In this document: positions 38,161 to 51,000 of the stretch, piece after piece | How positions within the stretch are numbered: the stretch's first letter is position 1 | How the letters are laid out: the number at the start of each line of letters is the position of its first letter | Assembly (NCBI GenBank): GCA_022578605.1 | Contig: MU394101.1 | Span: forward strand, 62,001 to 126,000 | Direction of reading: 5' to 3' | Source: Camillea tinctor | Taxonomy: Eukaryota; Ascomycota; Sordariomycetes; Xylariales; Xylariaceae | DNA length: 64,000 nucleotides | Position numbers and translations under genes: made by a program | Notes under the pieces: model-generated | What the model was told of the DNA's origin: nothing | The model's input: only the letters and a program-made list of their open reading frames with translations | Database searches by the model: none

Positions 38161-39238
38161 CCAAGGGGTCTGCATGATAGTTATACACAGTGAGTCAATA
38201 CGGATTCCGGGTTTTCCATTCTTATATTTCATAAGCAGATAATATGTTTTGTAACAAGAGATGTATCATTACTTACGTACCTAACCTATGTATCTATGTT
38301 ATGCTTTTTCTTCAATTTCCCACTTTAACTAAAAGTGGGTTTAGATAGTAACATTGAAGCCAAAGTTTAGACTATAAAGCGTAAACATTTCAACAATTGA
38401 TATTATTTTCATACTTGACCTTTTAAGAACTTTCACACGGGAGCTATTTCAAAGCTCCATCCCTACCGTCTATGAGAGTCTCAGATATATAATAGCTAAG
38501 GATTATTTATGGCCACTCGACATACATTTTCTTTTATACACTTAAATACTAGGTACCTAGGTAGGTATGTATTAAACACATTATATCGCTATAACCATAG
38601 TAATTTCACTAAGGCTTAATAGGAAAAATGCGGGTTTTTTCTCTTTCTATAACGACCCATGTGCGTTATTCTCGTCCTTGTGTGATTCAGTATCTGTTAT
38701 GGCCATGTACTTACCGTATACTGGAATATTGGGCGCCCCTGGTTATGTCCTCACTATGCTGATGTGATATTTTAGACTAGTGTACCTAGACATATTATTC
38801 TCCACTCCTCCGCAGTCATGCCCCTCCAAGAGAAAAAATGCTGTTAGACAAACGGATATACTGACACCGCAGTAAGCACCTCTTAGGAATCCTACAATGT
38901 AACAGCAATATGCAATCATCAGTTTTCAACCACCTGCCTCTAGTGTCGTGGAGGGTGAATCAATTCACCTAAATTTAGCCCCCCCGCGAGTAATCACACG
39001 CAATAACTTTCAGGAAATACCAAGTAAGCTTTCATCTCCGATGAAACTGAATGGAAGCATAAAATTTGAGGGGCATTAGTGTGCTGTACTACTGTCTCCT
39101 TATACTATAGCTTTCTTTCGTCGACTCTTTTATACAGACGCCCACTGAAGGCTATCTCACTATTCACATTTTTAAATCTAAAGCACTTCGGTCCTAGAAT
39201 ACCATACGGGAATTATTTCACCATTAACATTTTTCATT
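38161..39238. other. Spacer
   Basis: AT-rich, no gene recognised. A CTAGGTACCTAGGTAGGTA motif lies near 38553. Confidence 0.4.
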
Positions 39239-40461
39239 ATGGCTGGAAACGCTCTGAACCAGCGGTCCATCTATGCTGTCCCGGGCCTCCCAGTCGTGAC
39301 TCTCGTGTTAACCTGGATCTTGACATCTCTAGCCATAATATTTGTCGCGATTCGATTTTACCTACGTAAAAAGCTTCGCAACGGATGGGCCTCTCACGAT
39401 TGGTTTATTCTTGCTGCGCTATGTTTTCAAATCCCTTTCCAAGCTGGGCTTACAATCATGTGTAATTGGGGATCTGGAAGTCCGACCGAGACCCTCACGG
39501 AGCTTCAGCTTTATAATATCAATAAGTTCGGTTGGGTTTTTGCCCCTTTTACACATCCCGCCTCGTTCCTAGCTCGGATATCGATAGCTATTCTTCTGGT
39601 TCAGATATTCGGTACTAAAATATGGTTTAAGCGATACCTCATCATCTTCACGACTTTCCAGACGTTACTCGGCATCACAACTTTTGCTTTGAACTTGTCG
39701 CTGGCTCGGCCTTACGCAGCTCTCTGGGACACTTCAATTACCAATGCCCAGTTCTTAAACCCTCTCGCGTATCAATGGACAGCGGTTATTCTGCAATGTA
39801 AGTTCAGCAGTTTGTTACCTCTGCTAAAAACGATCTAACCTTTTCAATAGTTTGCTACACCATCTGGGATTTCACAGCTGTCCTTTTCCCTATTTTGATA
39901 CTTTGGAAACTTAAGATGCCCACATCTCGAAAGGTTGGCCTTGCCATATTGCTCGCCATGTCACTCATTACCTCGGCTGTGGCTGGTCTCAAAACTATCG
40001 TTTCTCTTCTATATACAATAGGCGCGGATAATCTTATTGATGTATACTATGGCACACATATTATCGACTTCTCAACATGCCTTGAACAGGCATTAGTCAT
40101 TATGATGGGCTGTGTGCCAGTCTTACGGTCTATCACGCAACTTCGACTTCCACAGATGAGTTCGCTTGGTGGCTCTTTCACCAGTATCCTCACAAGAGGG
40201 AGAACCAAGATCACGGGGACAGATAGTGCGTCAGCTTCTCCTATTCCAGAGCATACATCTTTCGAAAACTTGGAGTTCGCTGCTCGATCACATCGATTTA
40301 ATGGAGTGCCCTCAACAAAGGAGGGCAGCTTTCCGGGCTTTGCTGTGGCAAGTTGGAAGGGGGGTGATGCGAACAATCCACTTGCTGAGAGCGGGGTTTA
40401 TTGCACAGACACTGTCATTGTCTCCTATCAGGATCGAGCTCGTCAGCGGGAAGAGCTGTAA
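39239..40461 (+). CDS. Fungal rhodopsin-domain (PTH11-related) integral membrane protein
   Basis: Predicted 389 residues, two exons (39239-39797 and 39851-40461) with a 53-bp intron. Seven hydrophobic segments are seen, starting LVLTWILTSLAIIFVAIRFY. The RFYLRKKLRNGWASHDW and HPASFLARISIAILLVQIFG segments match the fungal rhodopsin-domain family, which includes PTH11-like receptors. It lacks an N-terminal CFEM domain and signal peptide. The C-terminal about 110 residues are a hydrophilic Ser/Thr-rich tail. Plasma membrane location is expected; the ligand and role are unknown. Members are common next to secondary-metabolite genes, without a settled function. Confidence 0.9.
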
Positions 40462-41476
40462 GACAAAGAACGAGGCTTAGGGTGGAGGTGACAGGGGTGA
40501 AACGATCATTACACTAGGTGTGACTATATGTACGGAGTAGGTAGTAAGAATCAGGCCCCACGTAGCCTGCTTCCTATAACTCCAATTAGCGCTAGGTAAT
40601 TGATTCTTTTTTCTAAGTGAAAATGATATTTCTTGTCTCATGCCTACCGTACAACCATAAGCCGGGCTGTCGGGGCTGAGGGTTCAACCCGGGTAAGACT
40701 GCCTAACTAATCACTGTGCCAAGTGAGGTCCTGCGTAGGTGGCTATCTGCAGAGTACTTAAACGGTACCTAAGTCTTTCAGTTGTCGTATGTTTGAATGT
40801 CGTAGGCAGTACGGTATAAGCAGGCTAGCAGGGAGATATTGCGAATGGATCTGTACAACCAACTGAGCTGGATTGTCTGTGCCCCAATTCTGTATGCTAT
40901 GGTTACACCCCCCTTGCTTGGGACGTAACAGTAGGTTGTAGTGCTGTCAGATCACGTTGGACGAGCAAATAAGATCTTTCGGTGTGATCATCTCGCTGAC
41001 TCTTGCAATTTAGCTACCACCCTAGCCTCAGTCAGTTCCATCGTGATTGGACGCCATTCTATCTGCACTACGACTCTTCATCCACCCCTTAAGGGAGCCG
41101 AAAATCACCTCCTTGCATTTTCCGACGTTGTATTCTGTTGACAGCAGAAGTAAAAATACAACCGGGCAGCCGGGTGAACTAACGGACTGCCTACCTAAAA
41201 CCTACATAAGCAATTTCAACTATGAATGTAACACCTCACTAATTATTGACGCCATATGGGTAGGGCGCGTGCCACAGTTCAACGCGTTCGGTATGAAACT
41301 ATGTTTAGCGCCCAACCTCCCAGGCTCAGACAAAGTGCAAATCTTCTTTGCTATTTACTCGGTCAACTCCAGATAGGGTTTTAAGTCCATTGCTTGCGCT
41401 CTCTTCAAATTACCGACGAGATACCCAACTACTATTCATTATCCCTCTCGTGGGTATTGATATTCTTGTTCCTAAA
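40462..41476. other. Spacer
   Basis: No gene recognised. One TACGGAGTA 9-mer at 40531-40539. Confidence 0.4.
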
Positions 41477-42559
41477 ATGGGGGCCTTTACAAAGATTCGG
41501 GCAATTGCCACACAATTTTGGCCACCTCCCCCGACTTTCACCGAGGCCAATATTGAAAGCGGTTCTCTGGCGGGGAAGGTATTCATGGTGACTGGTGGGA
41601 ATGCGGGGATTGGCTATGAGCTGTGCAAAATCCTCTTCCGTAGTGGTGCCACAATATATATGGCTTCGCGGTCTAAGGTAAGTGGGAAATTCCTCAATGT
41701 ATATCCCTTTTCTTTCTTCTGTTGACACGGATTGCAGGAAAGAGCAGAGGCTGCGATTCGGTCAATCGAAGACTCGTACGGCCAAACGGCCGGAATAGGG
41801 CAGATCAAGTTCTTGCACTTGGACCTGAGCGACATTGCCTCGGTTCGAAATGCAGCCGAGAGCTTCGCACAACAAGAGTCCAAGCTCAATGTTCTTTGGA
41901 ATAATGCTGGAATAGGAGCCAACGCTGTAAAGTACGGGGACAAAACGACACAAGGCCTCGAGATCCTTATCGGAATTCACTGCGTTGCAGCTTTGCTTTT
42001 AGCTGAATTGCTTCAACCTCAGCTCAAAGCTGCCGCAGCCGACGGAAATGCACCATCCCGTGTCGTATGGATGAGCACCATTCTCGTAGACACATCCGCC
42101 CCAAATAATGGTGTCGACTTCGACGCTTTGGATACTGGGATCCAGAGCCGGATGCCCAACTACGCGGCTTCGAAAGCAGGAGTTTGGATGCTCAGCCGGG
42201 AATTCGCGAAGCGACACGAACAGGACGGTATTCTGAGCGTTACGTTAAATCCCGGCAGCTTGGATGCGGGATCGTTTCGGGGGACTCCTAGCATTCCCAT
42301 GTTTTTCATGAGGCTGACAATATTACACAAGCCTATATATGGGGCCTACACGATGCTATACGCAGGTCTCTCCCCCGAGATCACGAAAGAGAACAACGGG
42401 ATATTTATATTCCCATGGGGAAGATTAGTACCTGACAAGGATGTTGTGCGTCAGGATATACTTAAGGCAATGAAGAGTAAAGAAGAAGGGGGCCTTGGGT
42501 ACGGCAAGAAGTTTTGGGAGTGGTGTGAATCAAAATGGAACGTCGATTCAGGGGCATGA
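41477..42559 (+). CDS. Short-chain dehydrogenase, retinol-dehydrogenase-like
   Basis: Predicted 340 residues, two exons (41477-41677 and 41738-42559) with a 60-bp intron. The ATG at 41477 was chosen because the conserved N-terminus starts there; further upstream sequence in frame looks non-coding. Cofactor motif TGGNAGIG, adenine-site ASRSK, NNAGIGA, catalytic Ser in VVWMSTI, and active-site Tyr-Lys in NYAASKAG. The length and C-terminal extension (FIFPWGRL...GKKFWEWCE) fit fungal retinol-dehydrogenase/WW-oxidoreductase-like SDRs that use NADP. It probably catalyses ketone/alcohol interconversion in the tailoring steps; substrate unknown. Confidence 0.94.
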
Positions 42560-43128
42560 TGTCCATCCCGGGAGCTTACAGGGTGTGATAAACGGAAGAT
42601 TGACACATAATACATACCAGGCGGGTGAGGAAGGCATTGATTAAAGTGTAGTAGTGGAGAGGCTAGTAGTATGGGTATAACATGAACCTACTATGTGGGG
42701 TGGTGTATAAACTAGTGGACCTTTCTCTGAATCCCCTCCTACCTCTTTTCAGTGTGTATAGTAGATTAAGTTGACCTTCTTAATTGCGTACCTAGGTATG
42801 TACCAAGAATTCTGTCATAGCATGGGTACACACATACACATATATAAGGACAACTGCTATTAGCTCCATTAGCACTACCGTCTTTTTATTCCTAATACAT
42901 CATACCAACAACATAACCACGATAATCTAACAGATTCTCTTGTAAACTTTACATCTATCGCGTACACTATATATGAGCTGATTGCCTAAGGGCAATTAGC
43001 GTTTGCTTTGGCTATAACATCATAAAAACAACCCCACAAAAATCTAATCTACTGCTAGTGATTACATCAATATAAGCTACAGGGCAGTCATAAAATCAAG
43101 TCTGACCCCCTTTTTCCCCCAGAACGTC
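42560..43128. other. Spacer between convergent genes
   Basis: Lies between the 3' ends of the SDR and the flavin oxidase. It holds one end-copy of the MITE-like repeat (listed separately) and a TATATAAGGACA motif near 42842. No gene is seen. Confidence 0.4.
42965..43013 (+). repeat. Solo terminal repeat related to the MITE-like element
   Basis: Reads ACTATATATGAGCTGATTGCC, then a short loop, GGCAATTAGC and TTTGCTTTGGCT, matching the right end of the element at 32143-32197 including its internal hairpin. No second end is found nearby, so it is a decayed or solo copy. Confidence 0.55.
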
Positions 43129-45004
43129 TCACACACGGCAAAGTCTGCCATCCGACGCCGCAGCCCACGATTCACTGCCCACAGCAGTCATTGCGTAAAG
43201 CAGACTCTGTGGGTCATATTTGTCTTTTATCTCTCTCAGTCGTGGGTAGTTGGTCCCATAGAACGTCTCTTGCCAATCTGGCTGTTGAAAATTGGCTTCG
43301 TTGAGATATGCACCGCCACCTGGCGTTGCTGCTTCGATCTGAGGCATGATGGTCTGTGTTAACTGCTCTTGGCGTGATAGCATTTCAGCCCAGGGAGCGT
43401 CAAAGTCCCATGGCATCTGAATCAAGCATGTCATCAGCGAGGATCTCCAAACAGGAAAGACCGCGTTTTCGAATAAAGGAGGTTTGCTCGCATCGAGCGC
43501 TATACAGAGAATATTGAAGCCCGCTTCAACAGCCTCCCGGAACGCTTGAGTTACTTTCCTGGACGCTTGGGCATCTTCTATCAGGGCTCTAGGGATAAGC
43601 CGGCCGCCCGCAATTTGTGCCGCTGGTGTCGTTACGGCTACTTCCCGGATATACGTATTGTACATGTCGAGGAAGCCGGAGTGAGTTGTTCCCGTGATAT
43701 TTAGGTTTACCCCAACATCAGCCAACTTTGATGTAATTCCATCCAAAACCAAGTCCACCTTTGTAATATTGCTTTCTGGCACAGCAATGTCGAGTGCTAT
43801 CAAAGAATTCTGGGTTAACAGAAAATAGACTGTACCACCGGAACTAACCACGGGAAGGAGACTTGTGTGAAAAGCTGTTACTGCGTCCCAGAACCTGTCG
43901 GTATCACCAACGGTCACGTTGCTGAATGTGACATTGGCGCCGCTTATAGGTTCATCTGGGTATACACGGATCTTCAGCGACAGCACAACGGCGAATGTTC
44001 CAGGCCCCCCTCCACTGAGGGCCCAGTATAAGTCTTCATGGTTATCGGGGCGTGCAAAGATGTGATCTCCATCTGCTGTCACCACTTCCCATTCCAAAAC
44101 GCTGTCGGCTGCCATGCCATACAAGGAACTTAGGAGGCCGTGCCCTCCTCCGGCAGCAAAGCCTCCAGACATGGCTACCGTTGGACAGCTGCTTCCCGGC
44201 ACGCGCCACCCTCGGGAATCAGCTGCGCTGAAAAGCTCGTCAAAAATCACACCAGCTCCGACCTTGACACATGGACCTCTGAACTTAGGACCGCTGGTGC
44301 ATTCGTCGTAGAACTCGATTGTCTTCAGATTGTGCATCCAAAGAGACAAAGCTCCCTTTCCAGTCGATTTTCCAAGGAGGCTAGCATAAAATTAATTCAT
44401 CTGGGCGGCTTGAATATGTTTGGACGATAGACTTACTCGTGACCCGTGCTTTTCACGGTTAACCTGATATTATTGTCACGGACGAATTGGAGTCCGGCTT
44501 GAATATCGTCGGCATTGCTGACGTTGATCGAGTAAGAAGCATAATTCCCTAGACGGCAAGGTGTTTCCTGGGGAGTGAATGGGTCACAACTCTGATTTTG
44601 GAAATAAGGCGCCAAGATATCAACGGGCGACTGAAGGCTTTTCACGCGTGAGTTTTAAATCCCATAGAATACAGATGATTTTGGGTGTGCTTATTCAGGA
44701 ATGCTAGTGTGTAGACTTACTGAGGATCGTCGAACGACCACGTACTCTGAAGCTCTGTGCAAGCATCAGCATTATAAGCCAGACCATGACACACCGTAGC
44801 GATGGGTGTAGCTGCGATGAGTCGGCCATTCACGCTGTTATTAAGCTGGGCCCATTCATAGTCGCTTGGCCATAGTAAATCACCCGGAATGTTCTTGCAA
44901 TTCGGGGTCTGGATCTCAGATCTGCCTGTTCTAAGACGAGTAGTGTGAACTGCCGATGGAAAAGTTACCCATAGCAGGAGAAATATATTAACGAGAAACT
45001 CCAT
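43129..45004 (-). CDS. Secreted FAD-linked oxidase, berberine-bridge-enzyme type
   Basis: Predicted 578 residues, exons 45004-44721, 44637-44437 and 44380-43129; introns of 83 and 56 bp keep frame. The ATG at 45004 gives a signal peptide (MEFLVNIFLLLWVTFPSAV). A PCMH-type FAD domain follows, with TVKSTGHDLLGKSTG (His161) and GSSCPTVAMSGGFAAGGGHG (Cys227). The His-Cys spacing of 66 is close to that of bicovalently flavinylated BBE-like oxidases, so both FAD links are likely. The C-terminal BBE segment is TNYPRLREIKDKYDP. Several N-glycosylation sequons fit secretion. Such enzymes use O2 to oxidise alcohols or close rings. A late, extracellular or vesicular tailoring step is inference. It converges with the SDR. 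Confidence 0.95.
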
Positions 45005-46449
45005 GATACTCAAACAAAGGCATAAACATATGGTCGTTTTGCTCTCATGGGCTTTGCTAGAACTCCAGGTTGATATATCGATTTATTCAAAAAGACATCG
45101 GGGTGTTTTCAAACAAGTAGAGTATTCATCTACTATATTACTACCAGTAGAAGGAGCCTTCCATGATGCTCACCGCTGCATTTCCAGGTCCCCTTCGCCC
45201 CAAGCCCTTCTTCAGCCATCAATGTTGTTGTCTCAGCACGATAGTCTATAATGGTATTACCTAGGGTAGGAATAAGCCTCGAAGGATTCTTCATGTCAGA
45301 TAATAGTAACGGAGGTTAACCTAAAAGGTTTCCTAGATCACAGATAACACTAGTGAAATATACTATTGTTAGCTAAAGAAAGCCTCGTCACTCCCGCTGT
45401 CGTGGTTTGTATCGAAAAAGGTAAGTTCGCCATGATTACATGGGTCAGAGATAGGATTGAAGAGAGTATTTTTGCCTTTTTGGAGGGGCACACAGCCATT
45501 CACCGAAACAGTCTGTAGCAATGGGGAAGGACATCAGGAGATACTGTGATGATGTGGATATCTGGGATATCCTGATCTGCGGGTCCACATATAACCGTCG
45601 ACTAAGAGAAATGCCGCCATTTGGGATAGGAGAATGTCCGTCAGCACTAAGATCAGGTCTCGCAACGGGGTTTGAAATGCTGGCGCTTAAAACGTGTAAC
45701 CGAAATGCCCTTGCCTTTACGTCGTATAGTCAGCCTTTGATATAACGACACGGGCGTGTATATTATTTACAATGATATAGAGTACCTTGGTGGATAAGTA
45801 TCGTTAATAATGACATAAGATTTTATATGTAACCTTTACAATCTTCACTTGGATATATGATATTATGATAGTAAATGTATTTTTTAAAATAAAAATGAAA
45901 TAAATAAAGAAAATAGAGAAGAGATATATAAATAGATAGAAATCATTAAGTACTATGTATTATTTACATATGAAATCCAATATTGCCTTTAACGATACAA
46001 ATGGTGTCCACACCTGTATCGTTATAACGGGAGTCTACTGCATAGTACTTCGTGCAATCTTCGTAAATGGCCTTGCATTTTTGAGAACTATCTATCATGT
46101 ATTCTTACTCCACGGACTACGTACTTGAAGCTGGGGTGACCCTTGAGAAACCCCCATATAATAAACAGTAACATGTAATAATATTATTAGTATTAGGTGT
46201 GGTACTTTTCACCAACTAAGCCCTACCTACCTAGTTGATCCTTTCAAGGCGTAGCAAGCGCCACCGGGTAGCATTATAGTCAGATCCTGAATCCTGATCA
46301 ATAGTGCAAATATCGATAAGTCAGTCTTTCATGCATGTATGGAACCTTTCGGGTGTTATGTACAGCTAACAACAATTACGACTTTTGGCCCCTTTTTTTA
46401 TTGAGCAAGTATTTCACTTGTACCTAGTAGGCTGATATCCTCATCAACA
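45005..46449. other. AT-rich gene-free stretch
   Basis: No gene recognised. A very A/T-rich block lies at about 45840-45970. A short frame at 45521-45745 has no support. Confidence 0.45.
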
Positions 46450-47429
46450 CTAAAAATCGAAATGCTGACGAATGAACCCAACTTGTGCAGCCATTGTGGT
46501 AAAAAAGCTATCACCGTCTAAGACATCCATGTGCCCCTTACCCCCTACCACATGCATCTCCTTTGGTCCTGCCACTTTATTGAAGATCAGATCCCGCTGT
46601 TGCGCCATAGGAGAAATCTGGTCATTCTCCGGCGTTACGAGGAGCATGGGAGTGGGTGAAAGGATTCGCAAGGTTTCGAACGGTGACCAGGCCATGATAT
46701 TATAATATGTCTGAATCGAAGTATTAAGTTCCAAATTCGGCTGTCTCTCCTTTGATCGCAACACTAGATCCAGCTCGGCTTTACCCATGCCTACCCCGAA
46801 ACCAACAGGGTTTTCGCCTTTATCTGTAATCATAGGGATATAATAGGGTTTGTTTCCAGCCAACTGTGACTCGCGGTCTTGCATCGCCTTTGATAAGACG
46901 CCCCGGTACTTGGAAGATGGCAGATCCCATGTGGTGAGCGGACACACTGCGATCACAAGTCGTGCACGAGTATCGAGGGCCGCTGCTGCTAGTGCTACTG
47001 TTCCACTGAAGGAAAATCCCCAAAATGCAATTCGCCTCGAGTCAACTCGTGCGTCAGATTTTAGGTATGTTAGCGCATCATGATAATCGGCTGTTTGTTG
47101 CGCAGGATTGATATTGTTTCTGGGAAGTCCATCGCTCGAGCCGATAGAGCGAGGATCAAAAACTAGAGACGTTAAACCTTCTTTCTGAAAGTACTGAGCA
47201 ACTTTTGGGATTAGAGTCTCTCGAGTGAGATTAAACTATATAATTATTAGTCGTCATTCTTATTTATCTTCGTGTGGAAAGATCGTCAACTTACGCCAGG
47301 GGTCATGATAATTCCAGGAGCTTGGTTTCTGCCAGGATAGAGTGTTCCTCTTAGAGTCAGGCCATCCAATGTTTTGAATGAAACATCTTCGCAGGGAAGT
47401 ACGGGCTCCATATCCACTACAGATCCCAT
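46450..47429 (-). CDS. Alpha/beta hydrolase (DLH/polyketide-transferase-like)
   Basis: Predicted 306 residues, exons 47429-47295 and 47235-46450 with a 59-bp intron. The start ATG at 47429 gives the usual N-terminus before [16 protein letters not shown]; an in-frame extension upstream lacks support. Nucleophile elbow GFSFSG with Ser120, acid candidate in [10 protein letters not shown], and catalytic His in GGKGHMDVL. No signal peptide. This group includes fungal hydrolases and acyltransferases found beside HR-PKSs, some acting on polyketide thioesters or esters in trans. It is divergent from the complete PKS with 593 bp between starts, so co-regulation and a role in releasing or transferring that PKS's chain are plausible (inference). 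Confidence 0.92.
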
Positions 47430-48022
47430 TAAGAGACTTCTGGCAAACGCAAAGTTATAGTCGATACATGTACAATAGTAGGTAGGGTATCTAACTTTAT
47501 ACCGAAGACCATAGGAGTCCATCCCTGATATTTTTTATCTTGCTACGCGGAGAGGGTAGACATGATGTATTATGCATGTCAGACGCGACGAACATAAATC
47601 GGACCCATAAGCCTGTTTCATGTGATCACCTAAGGACTTTTTCTCAGTGTGAAGAATAATGAAGGGGTTCAATGATAGGTTGGGCAAGTAAGACATGCGG
47701 TATAGCCTCGCGGTAAACAATGATAAAATTTCATTTCTTATTTCCGTTTGGTTACATGTCCTTATATCTACTAAGTATCCACATCTAGCTAGGTCCATAC
47801 GGCTTATCACTCCGACTGATGTTCAGTAAGAGCCATTGCCTAAACCTAAGATCCTCCTGCCTCATATCACACTTCTCACAATAATGTATGACCATTGATA
47901 TATAGCCAGAGTCCCATCATGGAGAGATGGGGCTCACCTAATCAAGCAACTCAGAACCTCGTTTCAACACATCCATATAAATATACATTGTTCACTAAAT
48001 TCCTGCTTGTATAAAATTACCA
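47430..48022. promoter_or_regulatory. Shared divergent promoter, hydrolase and complete PKS
   Basis: The 593-bp interval between divergent ATGs. It contains the diverged copy D of the promoter-bearing repeat on the PKS side. Confidence 0.6.
47894..47969 (+). repeat. Dispersed promoter-bearing repeat, diverged partial copy D
   Basis: Carries TTGATATATAGCCAGAG, GTCCCATCAT, CTCACCTAATCAAGCAAC and AACCTC blocks in the same order and spacing as copies A-C, but is more diverged and lacks the TGCTGAAATA end. The TATA-like site is about 125 bp upstream of the PKS ATG at 48023, sense to it. Confidence 0.6.
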
Positions 48023-51000
48023 ATGAGTCCCGATATTCACATGCTTAGCAACCCCAGCCCGGTTGGTTGGAATATGGAAGCCCATGGGAACAAAGATGCC
48101 TTGGCTCTCGGTGATTCTCAATATGGCTCCTCTCCAGCCCCTATTGCAGTTGTTGGTATGGCATGCCGGCTCCCAGGCCATTGCAAAACGCCCCAAGACC
48201 TTTGGGAATTTATCAAGGATGGTAAGGTAGCAGATATCAAACCACCGTTGAGCCGCTTTGATCTTAAGGGACATTATGATGGGTCACAGAAGCCGGGCAC
48301 TATGAAGACCCCAGGAGCTATGTTTATGGAGGATGTAGACCCGACTCACTTCGATGCTCAATTCTTCAATATCAATCACACCGACGCCAGCTCAATGGAT
48401 CCGCAGCAAAGAGTCCTGTTGGAGGTCTCGTATGAGTGTCTAGAAAATTCAGGCACTCCTAAAGAGAAACTTGAAGGTACCCGAGTAGGATGCATAGTAG
48501 GAGCGAGTGCAGTGGGTAAGTATCCTACTTAATCAACATAATATATTGGGAATTTTTTGACTTAATTAACTAATATTGTGTCAGATTACCGCGACATGGA
48601 TAGCAGAGATCCTGAAGACACTACCGCCTCACCTACGTTGGGCGTTAATCGGGCTCTTTTAAGTAATAGGATCAGCCACTTTCTAGGTATTCACGGCCCT
48701 AGGTGAGCGGAATGCATACACAAAGCTGGAGATGAGAATGAAGTCTAACCAAGTCGAAGTATCACCATTGATACGGCATGTTCTAGTTCACTCACAGCGA
48801 TACAATTGGCGTGCTTGTATCTCCGCAGCAATGAGGTTGACGCAATGCTAGTTGGTGGTGTGAACATGTATTTCAGCCCCGAGAGAAACCAGGACATGGG
48901 AGCTATGCGCCCAACTGCTTCTTTAACTGGCTATTGTCACTCGTTTGATGCCAAGGCAGATGGCTACGTCATTGCTGAGGCTGTCAATGCAGTGTTTTTG
49001 AAGCGAGTCGACGACGCGGTACAGAATGGTGACCCCATACGAGCTATTATTAGAGGAGTTGCAGTGAACAGTGCGGGAAAAACTACAGGTATAGCCATGC
49101 CTAACCCAAAGGCACAAGCAGCGGTCATCGAAGGCGCATATAGAAACGCTGGAATACCTATTTCGGACTTGTTCCGGACAGGATACGTCGAATGCCATGG
49201 CACTGGCACAATCGTTGGAGACCCAATCGAAGCTGAGGGTGTGGCATCTGTTTTCCATCAGGGCAAATCCTCTCAGACACCCATAGCCATTGGTTCTGTT
49301 AAGAGTAATGTCGGCCATTCGGAGGGAGCTGCAGGGTTGTCGAGTCTCATTAAGGTAGTTATGTCCATAGAAAACGGCATCATTCCCGGATCAGCAACGT
49401 TTGATACCCCAAATCCAAACATAAACTTTGAGGCATTGGGACTAAAACCCTTTCGACATTCGATCCCATGGCCAACCCACTCGATGTTGCGAGCCAGCAT
49501 CAACTCATTCGGTTTTGGAGGTGCCAATGCTCATGCTGTAAGTTGGGATTCCGAATCGCCTTCTGCACCGCCTAGAGTAGGAATATTTACTCATTGTCTG
49601 CTTAACAGGTTATAGAATCACCCAAATATCTCATTGATTCATGTATTCCAAGGCATAAGTCCTGTTATATAAATAATGGTGACTTCCAAGATGACTTCTT
49701 TTTAGAAGAAGATCTGGATCCTCTGCCCGATAGTGGTTCCAGCCCAAACCTCTTGTTACTGTCTGCTAATGATGAGGTCTCTCTGGAAGCCTACGCAGCA
49801 TCGCTCTCATCACATCTACTAAACCCTGCTGTACACGTAAGCATGACTGATTTGACATACACGCTCGGTGAGCGTCGAAGTGTACTTCACTATAGAGCAT
49901 TTGCCGTCATAAGAGATACAAAATTTACCAAGAATTCATTCACATTTTTGAAACGATTCGAGGAAGTCCCAGCTCTTAGCTTCGTCTTCACAGGCCAGGG
50001 CTCTCAATGGCCTATGATGGGCAAAGTTTTGCTAGAAAATTTCCCCGTAGCCAGAGAGCTGGTGAAGAGACTCGACGCAGCATTGAGAGACCTACCAGAA
50101 CCTCCGGGCTTCTTGCTCTACGATGAGCTGATCAAAGACCGAGACCCATCGACTCTTCGACGCCCTGATATATCACAGCCCCTGATCACAGCTTTGCAGC
50201 TAGCTTATGTTAGTGTTCTGTCCACGTGGGGTATAATGCCGAGTTCTGTCGTGGGTCATTCTTCCGGTGAGATAGCCGCTGCGGTTACGGCAGGTTATCT
50301 TTCGGCTGAGGACGCCATAAAACTTGCATTCCTACGTGGTCAAGCTGTACTTCGTACAAGTGATGGACCGGGTCTCACTATGCTTGCTGTAGGGCTATCA
50401 GCTGACACCGTTGAGCCATACATTGATACGAAGGATAGTGTTGTGCAAATAGCATGCCTGAATAGCCCTAACAGCGTGACAATTTCTGGCCCCTTGCGTG
50501 CACTCGAAAATCTACAGTCACGATTACAAGCGGATAATCATTTCGCTCGTCTCTTACAAGTCGACACTGCCTATCACTCTGTATACATGCGCCCGGCCGG
50601 GGACATGTATGGCGAGATGATGCAAGCACATTGGGGGTCAAGCCTCGGGCAGTCTATATATCATGATAGAAAAGTCGCCATGTTCTCCACAGTCTCTGGG
50701 ACCCAAATGACTGTAGCGCCCAACGCTGAGTACTGGAAACAAAACATGGTTTCACAAGTTAAGTTCGACGAAGCAGTACGTCGCATGGTTGAGTTTGAAA
50801 ATAAACCTGTTATCATCGTTGAGGTGGGACCATCTAACACTCTCTCTGGGCCAATTGCGCAGATATCCCGTAGTATCTCTACGGAGCGTGCAGAAATGGT
50901 ATACACTTCTGTAGCCCGGAGGAACCAAGATACAAATACCTCCCTTTACAGTATCCCGGGTTTAATCTTCGGTTTTGGTGGAGCAGTGAATCTGTCCATC

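Noticed and set aside
40661..40710. tRNA-like GGTTCAACCC segment
   Set aside because: No acceptor, D or anticodon arms can be folded around it.
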